This document shows positions 26,603 through 34,981 of a stretch of DNA of 64,000 nucleotides, in pieces. The notes under the pieces were generated by a model. The model had not been told where the DNA came from. It saw only the letters and a program-made list of their open reading frames with translations, and made no database searches. The translations under genes were made by a program, and so were the position numbers. Position 1 is the stretch's first letter. Every line of letters starts with the position of its first letter. The DNA is from UBA4582 sp013204195 (GTDB lineage Bacteria; Pseudomonadota; Gammaproteobacteria; Pseudomonadales; Azotimanducaceae), in NCBI GenBank assembly GCA_963925735.1, contig CAWUUH010000010.1, positions 1 through 64,000 on the forward strand, in the 5' to 3' direction.

Positions 26603-27364
26603 ATGGAAATTAAAGATCACAACGCAATTATCGTCGGTGGCGCATCAGGCATGGCCCTTGCGACAGCTGAATTATGGGTGGAGAAAGGCGGAAAACTTGC
26701 CATACTGGATTTACCCACCTCCGATGGTGCGGCGGTCGCTGAGCGTTTGGGCGCCACTTTCCATCCGTGCAACGTCATGGACTTTGAAGGCACAGAGGCG
26801 GCTATTAATGCCGCTGTAGAGCAACTCGGCGGGGTTCATTTTGTGTGTAACACCGCCGGCGGTGGCCTCGCTAAACGCACAGTTTCCAGGGATGGCGCTC
26901 ACCCGTTAGCAGACTTTCAACGAGTCATTAACCTGAATTTGATTTCCGCATTCAATATTTCCCGGCTGACAGCAGAAAAAATGGGCACCAATGAGCCCAA
27001 CGAGGATGGTGAGCGGGGCGTGATCATCAATACGGCATCCATTGCTGCATTCGAGGGCCAAATTGGCCAGGTGGCTTACTCCGCGGCTAAAGGTGGCATC
27101 GCGGCAATGACACTGACCATGGCCCGAGATCTTGGCAGCATGGGCGTACGGGTAATGACGATTGCCCCTAGCCTGTTTAGTACCGGCATCACCAAAGGCA
27201 TTCCTGAGGCAGCCTCACAGAACCTGGTTAAAGACGCCGCCTTTCCGAAGCGAATGGGCCGTCCGGTAGAGTATGCCAAGATGGCTGTCGCCATCTATGA
27301 AAACTGTATGATGAACGGCAGCACCATTCGAGTCGACGCTGGCGTGCGTTTCGCCCCCAAGTAA
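26603..27364 (+). CDS. Short-chain dehydrogenase, HSD10 / 3-hydroxyacyl-CoA dehydrogenase-like
   Basis: The protein has 253 residues. The nucleotide loop is VGGASGMALATAELW (a variant of TGxxxGxG), NAG appears as CNTAGGG, and the catalytic Ser-Tyr-Lys set is in NTASIAAFEGQIGQVAYSAAKGG. The segments around VRVMTIAPSLFSTGITKG and the C-terminal NGSTIRVDAGVRFAPK fit the type II 3-hydroxyacyl-CoA dehydrogenase (HSD17B10) group, which would follow the neighbouring acyl-CoA dehydrogenases in beta-oxidation. I chose the ATG at 26603 with a GAGAG site, not the earlier codon at 26567 which adds a non-conserved extension. Confidence 0.88.
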   Translation: MEIKDHNAIIVGGASGMALATAELWVEKGGKLAILDLPTSDGAAVAERLGATFHPCNVMDFEGTEAAINAAVEQLGGVHFVCNTAGGGLAKRTVSRDGAHPLADFQRVINLNLISAFNISRLTAEKMGTNEPNEDGERGVIINTASIAAFEGQIGQVAYSAAKGGIAAMTLTMARDLGSMGVRVMTIAPSLFSTGITKGIPEAASQNLVKDAAFPKRMGRPVEYAKMAVAIYENCMMNGSTIRVDAGVRFAPK

Positions 27365-27376
27365 GTCGAGTGACTC

Positions 27377-27404
27377 GCGGGCTCAGCCTATCAGGTGGGC
27401 CCGC
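27377..27404. terminator. Hairpin between convergent genes
   Basis: Stem GCGGGC/GCCCGC with a partly paired 16-base inner loop sits between the ends of the SDR gene and the metallo-hydrolase gene, where a bidirectional terminator would be expected. No U-run follows, so the call is tentative. Confidence 0.35.
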
Positions 27405-27425
27405 ATCAACTCGAACAACAAACGG

Positions 27426-28481
27426 TTACGCCTGGCGCCACCAGGCAACGCCATCAGCGTCCACTTCGACTTTCAGCATTCTGCGCTCGAGCGCGCAATG
27501 CAGATGCGCGATGGCCTCACCGGTTGCGGGAAAGTAAGTCCAATCTGTGATCTTGCTGCGAAACAATGCAGGAAACACATCAACGGCGCGTTTCGGCTCT
27601 GCACATAAATCATAGAGCTTTAAAAGTGCGACTTCGTGCCAGTCGATTAACGCGGTTAGTCGCTCATGAACACCGGTATAGATACTTTCATGGGCAGGCA
27701 AAACCATTAAATCTGGCGGCAAGTACTCCCTGAACCGAATACAGGAGTTAATCCAGTCTTTCAACGGATTAGCCTGCGGCTCCGAGGGCTGGACCCCAAC
27801 ATTAGGCGTGATCTTCGGTAGCAGTTGGTCACCACCGATAATGATCTTGAGCTCTGGACAATATAAACAGACATGCTCCGGCGCATGGCCATGGCCGATC
27901 AATGCTCGCCACTCACGACCGCCTATATCAATATACTGGCCATCTTTGATACGTCGATAACCTGCCGGTAGCGGCGTAATATTGGCACCGAACTGGCCGA
28001 ATCGACTGCGATATCGATCTAGGCGAGCCTCATCAAAGCCCGCCTGCCGATAAAATTTGATGGCGTCATCCGGCACGTCGGAAGGTCCATCGGCCGCCAT
28101 CACCTTACACATATAGAAATCACTGCGACTCATCCATAGCTCACAACCCCATTGACGACAGAGCCACCCGGCATTACCCGTATGATCTGCGTGCAAGTGC
28201 GTCGCGATCACTCGGATAACAGGCAGCCCGCCAAGATGTTGCTTAAAAATGGCCTGCCAGTCCTGCTGAACATCTGGTGAATTCAGACCCGTATCAACAA
28301 TCGTCCAGCCATCATGATCTTTCAGCAACCAGACGTTGATGTGATTCAGGCGCCCACCCATAGGTAAGCGCGCCCAATAACAACCCTCGGCGACCTTTGT
28401 CACTTCGCCACTACCCGGCGCCTGGTCTTCAAAATAATAGGTCAAGGGGTCAAAACCCCGACGAGACATGTTATCCACCAC
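27426..28481 (-). CDS. Metallo-beta-lactamase-fold hydrolase
   Basis: The 351-residue protein carries the zinc motif THLHADHTGN, with further ligands in GHGHAPEH (His) and IIGGDQLLP (Asp) and ALPAHESIY-like VLPAHESIY (His), as in glyoxalase-II-like hydrolases. The C-terminal third (about 260-351) is a helical extension of the type seen in longer family members. The reaction is likely hydrolysis of a thioester, lactone or similar bond. The start is GTG with GGAAGG about five bases upstream; an ATG four codons downstream is less well placed. It may work with the nearby beta-oxidation genes. Confidence 0.85.
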   Translation of the reverse strand: MVDNMSRRGFDPLTYYFEDQAPGSGEVTKVAEGCYWARLPMGGRLNHINVWLLKDHDGWTIVDTGLNSPDVQQDWQAIFKQHLGGLPVIRVIATHLHADHTGNAGWLCRQWGCELWMSRSDFYMCKVMAADGPSDVPDDAIKFYRQAGFDEARLDRYRSRFGQFGANITPLPAGYRRIKDGQYIDIGGREWRALIGHGHAPEHVCLYCPELKIIIGGDQLLPKITPNVGVQPSEPQANPLKDWINSCIRFREYLPPDLMVLPAHESIYTGVHERLTALIDWHEVALLKLYDLCAEPKRAVDVFPALFRSKITDWTYFPATGEAIAHLHCALERRMLKVEVDADGVAWWRQA

Positions 28482-28644
28482 GACGGCCTTCCTTACTTTG
28501 ATAAAGATATTAATAAAGCGACAGAATTTGCACTAAGCCGCGATGATTCACAACTGAATTAGATCAGCGGCTAATTTCACTACCTGCATGGCTCGCACCA
28601 TCGATGACACCGCCAAAATGGGTCCGCAAAAAACCGCGAAATCG

Positions 28645-29385
28645 TTATTCGACGGGGGCTTGAGGACGACTGCTCGCCAGAAACCGAAGTATCCAGGCAG
28701 CGATCAGTGGCTGGTCTGTTAGCACATTTAGCGAGGCGATCCCCGCGCTGAATTTTTCAGCACCGAGCATTTCCTGGCGCAACTCCATCAGGCCCTGTGA
28801 GTATTCCTTGATGAATTCCGGGTGCCCCTGCAGAGCCAGCATATGCTCGCCGACCGTGAACATAGCATTCGGGCAATTATCGCTGCTCGCCAGCAGGGTG
28901 GCGCCTGGCGGCAGCTTGCTCACCTGATCTTTGTGGGAGTACAGTAGTGCAAATTGATTCGCGACGGGTCTCATGAACTTGGCCTTGGTCAGCACTTCCG
29001 CGTCATGTACGCCAACCCGCCAGCCCACGTCGGCAGGTTCGGTCTTGCCCCCTAAGGCTTCTGCCATCATCTGGTGACCGAAGCAAATACCCACTGTCGG
29101 TGTTTTGGTTTTATCCAGCTCAACCACAAACTCGCGCAATCGATGAATCCAGGGCTCATCGTCATAAACACTTTTTTTGCTGCCAGTGATGATATAGCCA
29201 TCGCAATCGCCGATGCCTTCGGGATATTGGCCGTGTTCAACATCGAAGGCAATAAACTCAAGTGTATCGTCGCCTTCGAGCTGCGTGGCTGCGCTTAGAA
29301 CTCGAGATACCATTTCCGGATACTCGCCGAAATCAATTTGAAACTGCTCGAGGACAGAATCTGCTTTTAGAATGCCGATTTTCAA
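28645..29385 (-). CDS. Class I glutamine amidotransferase-like protein
   Basis: The protein has 246 residues. The catalytic Cys is in VGICFGHQMMAEALGG and the His/Glu pair in LQGHPEFIKEY, with the earlier motif GYIITGSKKSVYDDEPW typical of GMP-synthase-like GATase domains; no synthetase domain is attached. It follows the glutamine-synthetase-like gene by 26 bases. In polyamine catabolism a class I GATase (PuuD) cleaves the gamma-glutamyl bond made by PuuA, and a similar job here is plausible, although this protein is not a clear PuuD. Confidence 0.85.
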   Translation of the reverse strand: MKIGILKADSVLEQFQIDFGEYPEMVSRVLSAATQLEGDDTLEFIAFDVEHGQYPEGIGDCDGYIITGSKKSVYDDEPWIHRLREFVVELDKTKTPTVGICFGHQMMAEALGGKTEPADVGWRVGVHDAEVLTKAKFMRPVANQFALLYSHKDQVSKLPPGATLLASSDNCPNAMFTVGEHMLALQGHPEFIKEYSQGLMELRQEMLGAEKFSAGIASLNVLTDQPLIAAWILRFLASSRPQAPVE

Positions 29386-29411
29386 TACTTGCTCCGCCAG
29401 CTATGCCGCGC

Positions 29412-30785
29412 CTAAATAATTTCGAAATAGCGTTGTAGTTGCCAGTCAGTCACCTGCTTTTCGTACTGCCGGACTTCCCAGTCTCGACTAGCAACAAAGT
29501 GCTCAACAAAGGGCTCGCCAAATAGATTTTTTGCCGCTTCCGACTTTGCCAAGGCTCGATTTGCATCTCGCAAATTCGTTGGAAATTGCCAATCCGGCGG
29601 CAGCTGATCTTGGATGGCATAGGCATCACCCACGACAGGGGCCGTCAATTCAAGCCTTTCCTCAATGCCGAGCAATCCAGCCCCCAGAGTCGCTGCAGCC
29701 ACGAGATAAGGGTTCGCATCAGCCGAGCCAACCCTAAATTCAACTCGCTGACTTTTTGCGGAACCAGGAATCACTCGCAATGCAGTGGTGCGATTTTCGA
29801 CACCCCATGTCGCTGCCGTTGGTGCCCAAGCCCCTTTTACCAGCCGTGTGTAGCTGTTAATCGTCGGCGAAGTGATCGCCAACAATTGGCGCAAATATTT
29901 TTGCTGACCCGCAACATAAAATTGTTGTATTTCGCTCATAGAGTGTGGCGCATTTGCATCAAAAAACGCGCTCTCGCCATTATCTAAATGTTGTAGCGAT
30001 TGATGACAGTGACCACTCTGGCCTGGGTAATCCAGGGACCATTTGGCCATAAACGTCGCAACTAGCCCTTTCCGTTGAAAGAAAGATTTCACAAACGTTT
30101 TGAACATTATCGCCTTATCCACAGCCGCCAACGCATCATCGACAGCGATAGCCCCCTCCCAGACACCGGGACCTGTTTCACAGTGCAGGCACTCCAAAGC
30201 AAAGTCATGAGCGCTGCAATAGTCCATTAACTCATTAAACAGATCAGCGTGAGTATTCGTCCTAAGCACTGAATAACCGAAATTTCCAGGCGACAGAGGC
30301 ACCAGGTTGCGATAATTTTTTTCGCGTATTGAATGGGGGGTTTCATCGAATACGAAAAACTCATATTCGAATGCCAATTTCGCACTGAAGCCCGCCAACT
30401 GCGCTCGACTCAAGACCGCCTTGAGCCGACTGCGGGGGCAAATAGAATGTAACTCTTGCTGATCCCGAGTGACAAAATCGCCTAGGAAAAACGGTATATT
30501 ACCTTCATCCAAAAGCCTTCGCTCAGTCGTTAGATCCAACCGAACCAATGCGTCGGGATAGGCCGTATGCCAACCGGTGAAGGCCGCATTATCATAAAGC
30601 TGGTCGTCGACATCCCAACCGAGTACGCAGTCACAAAAACCCGAGGTGCCGTCAGCGATGGCGGCGAACTTCTCCAGACTGATATATTTACCGCGCAACA
30701 CTCCATCTATGTCACAGACAGCAAACTTTACTCTTTTAATGCCCTCACTCTGGTACTGGGCAATAAGATCAGACGCGTCTTTCAT
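29412..30785 (-). CDS. Glutamine-synthetase-like gamma-glutamyl-amine ligase
   Basis: The 457-residue protein has the GS fold: an N-terminal beta-grasp domain (VKFAVCDIDGVLRGKYIS) and the C-terminal catalytic domain with metal and ATP residues in FEYEFFVFD, HCETGPGVWEGAI and SGHCHQSLQHL, and the substrate Arg in NRTTALRVIP plus VEFRVGSADANPYL. It resembles PuuA/IpuC-type enzymes that attach glutamate to an amine rather than ammonia; no Tyr adenylylation segment was seen at the C-terminus. The ATG overlaps the upstream symporter stop by four bases (ATGA), showing translational coupling. The amine substrate is unknown. Confidence 0.85.
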   Translation of the reverse strand: MKDASDLIAQYQSEGIKRVKFAVCDIDGVLRGKYISLEKFAAIADGTSGFCDCVLGWDVDDQLYDNAAFTGWHTAYPDALVRLDLTTERRLLDEGNIPFFLGDFVTRDQQELHSICPRSRLKAVLSRAQLAGFSAKLAFEYEFFVFDETPHSIREKNYRNLVPLSPGNFGYSVLRTNTHADLFNELMDYCSAHDFALECLHCETGPGVWEGAIAVDDALAAVDKAIMFKTFVKSFFQRKGLVATFMAKWSLDYPGQSGHCHQSLQHLDNGESAFFDANAPHSMSEIQQFYVAGQQKYLRQLLAITSPTINSYTRLVKGAWAPTAATWGVENRTTALRVIPGSAKSQRVEFRVGSADANPYLVAAATLGAGLLGIEERLELTAPVVGDAYAIQDQLPPDWQFPTNLRDANRALAKSEAAKNLFGEPFVEHFVASRDWEVRQYEKQVTDWQLQRYFEII

Positions 30786-32545
30786 GGACTACTATGCCTC
30801 GCTTGTGGGATCCGAATATGCTGCACCAGATCCTGGACTTCCTGGGGTGGTGGTGGCGTTATACGCATGACGACAAACGACACCATGAAATTCAGGATCA
30901 TGCCCAGGCTGCCAATACCTTCTGGCGATATACCAAACCACCAGTGAGCCGTACTATTGGTTTCCGGACTGATGAACTTGAAATAAACGATATAACTGAA
31001 GGTGAAGATCAAACCAGTGAGCATACCGCTAATCGCGGCCTCCTTATTCATCCGAGTCGAGAAAATACCCAGAAGAATAACTGGGAAAAAGCTAGCCGCC
31101 GCTAAACCAAAGGCGAAGGCAACCACCTCTGCGACGAAACCCGGCGGATAGATGCCAAACAGCCCAGCGATAGCGATCGCCACAGCAGCAGCCAGACGCG
31201 CGTAACGCAGTTCTTGGCGCTCCGTAATATTCGGCCGAAAGGTCTTTTTCAACAGGTCATGGGCAATCGCCGTAGAGATCACCAATAACAAACCCGCCGC
31301 CGTCGATAAAGCTGCAGCCAGACCACCAGCTGCCACGAGGGCCACGACCCAGTTCGGCAGCTGAGCGATTTCCGGATGAGCAAGGACAATAATGTCCCGG
31401 TCAATATAGAGCTCGTTGTCATTCGAGGTGACCTTATTAGTGAGTAATCGCTCACCGCTCGCTCCGCGACCGAGGTCATACACTGGCTTCTGCTCCATGG
31501 CAGCACCCCCGCGGTATTGAATCTCACCATCATTATTTTTATCAATCCAGGCGATCAGTCCGCTATTTTCCCATTTACCAAACCATTCCGGCGCATCGCT
31601 ATAGTGCAATCCATCCATAGCATTAATGATGTTAACCCGAGCAAACGCCGCCACCGCAGGCGCGGTGGTGTACAACAAGGCAATCAACACAAGCGCATAG
31701 CCAGCCGAAATTCTGGCATCTCTGACCCGTGGAACGGTAAAGAATCGTACGATAACATGAGGCAAGCCCGCGGTCCCCGCCATCAGAGCTGCGGTAATAA
31801 AGAACATATCGATGGTCGACTTATTGCCTGCGGTAAACGCCGTCATCCCCAGCTCTGTCGTCAAGCCATCGAGCTTATCCAGCAGGTACACCGGCTCTGC
31901 AGCAAGGGTGCTACCGAGGCCCAACATAGGCACGGGATTATTGGTCAAAGTCAGAGAGATAAAGATTGCAGGCACCAGGTAGGCAAATATCAGCACACAA
32001 TATTGGGCAACCTGGGTATAGGTAATGCCCTTCATGCCCCCCAGCACCGCATAGAAACACACGATACCCATACCAATAACCACGCCGGTATTAATATCGA
32101 CTTCCAGGAAGCGTGAAAATACCACACCCACGCCCCGCATCTGACCGGCCACATAGGTGAATGAAATAAAGATCACGCACACCACCGCGACCAAACGCGC
32201 AGCCTGAGAATAATAGCGATCACCGACAAAGTCGGGCACCGTGAATTTGTTGAACTTACGCAGGTAAGGCGCCAGCAACAACGCCAGTAGAACGTAGCCA
32301 CCGGTCCAGCCCATCAGATAACGGGCGCCGTCTGCACCCTCGAAAGCAATGATCCCGGCCATAGACAGGTAGGAAGCGGCAGACATCCAATCCGCAGCTG
32401 TGGCGGCACCATTTGCTAATGGATGTACATGGCCACCAGCAACATAAAATTCGCTGGTTGATGACGAACGACTCCAGATCGCGATACCGATATATAAGGC
32501 GAAGGATAGGCCGACGAACAGGTAGGTTAACACTTGGGCACTCAT
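30782..32545 (-). CDS. Sodium:solute symporter, large subunit (DUF4212-linked type)
   Basis: The 587-residue membrane protein of the SSS family has about 13 hydrophobic helices. The SSS motif region near residues 40-60 reads ATAADWMSAASYLSMAG. In the middle (about 320-390), a soluble insert contains IDKNNDGEIQY, which reads like an EF-hand calcium loop. The family (VC_2705-type) is linked to a small DUF4212 subunit, encoded four bases upstream. It probably imports a small acid or amine with Na+. The stop overlaps the GS-like gene start by four bases. Confidence 0.9.
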   Translation of the reverse strand: MSAQVLTYLFVGLSFALYIGIAIWSRSSSTSEFYVAGGHVHPLANGAATAADWMSAASYLSMAGIIAFEGADGARYLMGWTGGYVLLALLLAPYLRKFNKFTVPDFVGDRYYSQAARLVAVVCVIFISFTYVAGQMRGVGVVFSRFLEVDINTGVVIGMGIVCFYAVLGGMKGITYTQVAQYCVLIFAYLVPAIFISLTLTNNPVPMLGLGSTLAAEPVYLLDKLDGLTTELGMTAFTAGNKSTIDMFFITAALMAGTAGLPHVIVRFFTVPRVRDARISAGYALVLIALLYTTAPAVAAFARVNIINAMDGLHYSDAPEWFGKWENSGLIAWIDKNNDGEIQYRGGAAMEQKPVYDLGRGASGERLLTNKVTSNDNELYIDRDIIVLAHPEIAQLPNWVVALVAAGGLAAALSTAAGLLLVISTAIAHDLLKKTFRPNITERQELRYARLAAAVAIAIAGLFGIYPPGFVAEVVAFAFGLAAASFFPVILLGIFSTRMNKEAAISGMLTGLIFTFSYIVYFKFISPETNSTAHWWFGISPEGIGSLGMILNFMVSFVVMRITPPPPQEVQDLVQHIRIPQARHSSP

Positions 32546-32548
32546 CGC

Positions 32549-32833
32549 CTACTCCCGCTCGTCAACGCCGTAAATTTTATCCAGCTGGTTCATGCGCCAA
32601 GCGTAAACAAAGATCAGGCAAACAAAGACCACAACAGATCCCTGCTGAGAGAACCAAAAACCTAACTTGAAGCCAAAAAAATGAAATTGGTTAAGATAGT
32701 CAACCCACAGGATACCGCAGCCAAATGACACCAAGAACCAGATTAGTAGCAAACCCGACATGAGACGCAGGTTGGCGCGCCAATATTCGCGATTCCCATG
32801 CTCCGGTTGCTTATCAGCGTTGTTGTCGGTCAT
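32549..32833 (-). CDS. DUF4212 small subunit of the sodium:solute symporter
   Basis: The 94-residue membrane protein has two hydrophobic helices (about residues 27-46 and 63-83), joined by FFGFKLGFWFSQQGS, the diagnostic DUF4212 segment. The N-terminal part YWRANLRLMSGLLLIWFLVSF and end RMNQLDKIYGV match the family. The stop is three bases from the symporter start. Partner proteins are usually made together, and this gene is the first of the four-gene operon. Confidence 0.92.
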   Translation of the reverse strand: MTDNNADKQPEHGNREYWRANLRLMSGLLLIWFLVSFGCGILWVDYLNQFHFFGFKLGFWFSQQGSVVVFVCLIFVYAWRMNQLDKIYGVDERE

Positions 32834-32988
32834 GTTTTTATCTCCGCATTATTTGGCTTGCCAGCGTACGTCCGGTAAGCGCTTTTCGAACGAGTATACA
32901 GAATAACCATTTTTGAAAACCTATTTCGCCCTCTTCGGCCGTTTTGCCGATCATTCCACCGCTAAAAATGTTGCGTTGCGCCAGAGAT

Positions 32989-33021
32989 GTCCACATTTTC
33001 TGTGGATAAGTCTGGGGATAA
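32989..33021. promoter_or_regulatory. DnaA-box-like cluster with inverted TCCACA/TGTGGA arms
   Basis: TGTCCACA faces TGTGGATAA across a TTTTC spacer, giving an inverted repeat TCCACA-N5-TGTGGA. The near-match TGGGGATAA follows in the same orientation after a 12-base step. The perfect 9-mer equals TTATCCACA on the opposite strand. This could bind DnaA or simply be a dyad operator. Confidence 0.45.
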
Positions 33022-33185
33022 TTTTCTCGGTAGGACAAAAACCTCGAGGTTTTAGCTCAAACAGGCATTGGTTGTTTTTTGACCACACCTTAATTACTCA
33101 TATATTTCAAGTAGTTAAGGAAAAAACTTAACTCTACTTTTAACACTTTATAGCTGCGACTTGTTTCGGTAGCTCTGGGTCAGGT

Positions 33186-33194
33186 TGTGAATAA
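33186..33194 (-). promoter_or_regulatory. DnaA-box-like TTATTCACA
   Basis: The plus strand reads TGTGAATAA, the reverse of TTATTCACA, which fits the consensus TTATNCACA. It stands 165 bases from the first box in the same intergenic region. Confidence 0.35.
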
Positions 33195-33306
33195 CTTAAT
33201 GTCAAGGTGAGTAGCTACCAACGCGCAGGACCCTAAGCTACAGGTCTACACCGATCTTAGATGTTACCTTGATAGATAAAACAGCGCAGATTAAGCCAAC
33301 AACCAT

Positions 33307-34845
33307 CTAATGTTTATCGCTTTCTATTCGACCTAGTGGGCTTTTGCTCACCTGTCTCGTCTGCTCCTGGGAAGCCAACTCAACGAGGTTAGCAGGCAGG
33401 CTTTTAGTTACTCGCGCGCCTAGCTCACGCATGTTTTCAGCTCGGGTTACCAGGTTACCCTTGCCCGATATTAACTTATTATGCGCTTTAGCATAGACCC
33501 CTTGAACAGAATCGAGCTTGCTACCGATGTCCTCTAAGTCCGTGACAAAATTAACAAATTTGTCATATAAGGCTCCGGCTTTGCCCGCGATCTCCTGCGC
33601 ATTCCTATTTTGCTGCTCATAACGCCAGATGTTCTGGATTGTGCGCAGCGTTGCCAACAGCGTCGAGGGTGCGACCAAAACAATATTTTTATCAAAGGCA
33701 TTCGAGAATATTTCATTGTCTTGCTGAACCGCTAGCGTGAACGCCGCCTCTACCGGCACAAACAACAAAACAAAATCCAACGTTCGAACATTTTCAAGAT
33801 TTTGGTAATCCTTCTCGCTGAGCTGTTTGACATGTTGGCGCAAAGACAGAATATGCGCCTTCAAAGCCTCCTGCTGCAGCTGACCTGGCTCTGCGCTACA
33901 GTAACGTTCATAGCTCACCAGCGAAACCTTAGAGTCGATAATCACGTCCTTACCTTCCGGCAAGTGCACCACCACGTCGGGCTGAAAACGCTGACCCTGT
34001 TCATTTTTTAAATTGACCTGAACCTCATACTCTCGACCTTTTTCAAGCCCGGACTTTTCCAGTACCCGCTCAAGAATCACCTCACCCCAAGTACCCTGGG
34101 TTTTGTTTTCACCCTTGAGGGCATTCGTGAGGTTCACCGCATCCTGACTGATTCGAACATTCAAGGTCTGGAGATCACGGACTTCCTTGGCGAGCGAGAA
34201 TCGCTCCTTGCTCTCCCGGTCATAAGTTTCTTCGACTCGTTTTTCGAAATCCTTGATCTTTTCGCCCAGCGGTTTAAGCAAGCCGTCCATCTGCATCTGA
34301 TTCTGTTCTTTAAAACTTTTCTGTTTGGCATCGAAGATCTCGTTAGCCAAGTTTTTGAATTCGGCGTTCAGACTTTCTCGGGCCTGATGCAGCAGAGCCA
34401 ACTTCTCCTCATTTTGCTTTTGCTGTTCCAGCAGCGTGGTTTGCAAATGACTGATTTTCTCTCGGTGACTGGCATTGTCAGCTCGCAATTGGTCGGTTTC
34501 CCGAGCCCCCATATCAAGCCGCCCTTCTAGCCCAAAGACTTGCTGTTGGAGTTGCCCTAGCTGGGACTTCAATCCGGCCTCGCTGATCAACGCGCGCTCT
34601 AGCATCACTGACCGATCATCAAGTTGTTGCTGCACCGTCTTCAGGCGCTGAGTCAAATCGCCACGTTCACGTTCATGGGACGCGCCACTGGCTTGCGTCA
34701 GGGCCTGTTGAAGCGTCGTATCAGAAGCCCACTGATCTCGCTCGCGCCTCATCCTGGTCCGATACCAAAGCACGACGACCAGCGCTGTAAGCAACAGGCT
34801 TAAACTAGCGGCAACGACCATCGCGACGATATTATCTATACCCAT
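33307..34845 (-). CDS. rmuC: DNA recombination protein RmuC
   Basis: This 512-residue protein has one N-terminal membrane helix (MGIDNIVAMVVAASLSLLLTA), a long coiled coil (about residues 40-180) and the nuclease-like RmuC domain (about 185-470), recognised by QGTWGEVILERVLEKSGL, FQPDVVVHLPEGKDVIIDSKVSL and FVPVEAAFTLAV. RmuC limits inversions and is thought to act on unusual DNA structures. I place the start at the ATG 34845, just before the membrane helix; a TTG 78 bases upstream would add a Cys-bearing extension unlike the family. Confidence 0.9.
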   Translation of the reverse strand: MGIDNIVAMVVAASLSLLLTALVVVLWYRTRMRRERDQWASDTTLQQALTQASGASHERERGDLTQRLKTVQQQLDDRSVMLERALISEAGLKSQLGQLQQQVFGLEGRLDMGARETDQLRADNASHREKISHLQTTLLEQQKQNEEKLALLHQARESLNAEFKNLANEIFDAKQKSFKEQNQMQMDGLLKPLGEKIKDFEKRVEETYDRESKERFSLAKEVRDLQTLNVRISQDAVNLTNALKGENKTQGTWGEVILERVLEKSGLEKGREYEVQVNLKNEQGQRFQPDVVVHLPEGKDVIIDSKVSLVSYERYCSAEPGQLQQEALKAHILSLRQHVKQLSEKDYQNLENVRTLDFVLLFVPVEAAFTLAVQQDNEIFSNAFDKNIVLVAPSTLLATLRTIQNIWRYEQQNRNAQEIAGKAGALYDKFVNFVTDLEDIGSKLDSVQGVYAKAHNKLISGKGNLVTRAENMRELGARVTKSLPANLVELASQEQTRQVSKSPLGRIESDKH

Positions 34846-34981
34846 GTTGCAAGGCTCATGACTGATACAACCCCGTGAAAACCGCCTTGAGTCTACCGCC
34901 TGACTGTCGATATATACAGCCAAATAACGCAGGAAATCTGCGCCCTGCTTTGGTAGGCTACGCTTTTTAGCAGGGTCAATT

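Larger units (their letters stand above)
32834..33306. other. 473-base intergenic region with DnaA-box-like sites
   Basis: This region holds the promoter of the symporter operon and lies beyond the 3' end of rmuC. It is AT-rich from about 33050 to 33160. It contains TGTGGATAA (a perfect DnaA box on the minus strand, 33001), TGGGGATAA 12 bases later and TGTGAATAA (33186). A 66-codon minus-strand frame at 32838-33038 has no protein-like features and was rejected. Confidence 0.6.

Noticed and set aside
32838..33038. 66-codon minus-strand frame between the DUF4212 gene and rmuC
   Set aside because: It covers the DnaA-box-like dyad, has no ribosome site and no recognisable protein features.
32834..33306. 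Replication origin at the DnaA-box cluster
   Set aside because: None of the usual origin neighbours (dnaA, dnaN, mnmG, parAB) is present and the gene directions do not diverge from this point; kept only as a DnaA-site question.
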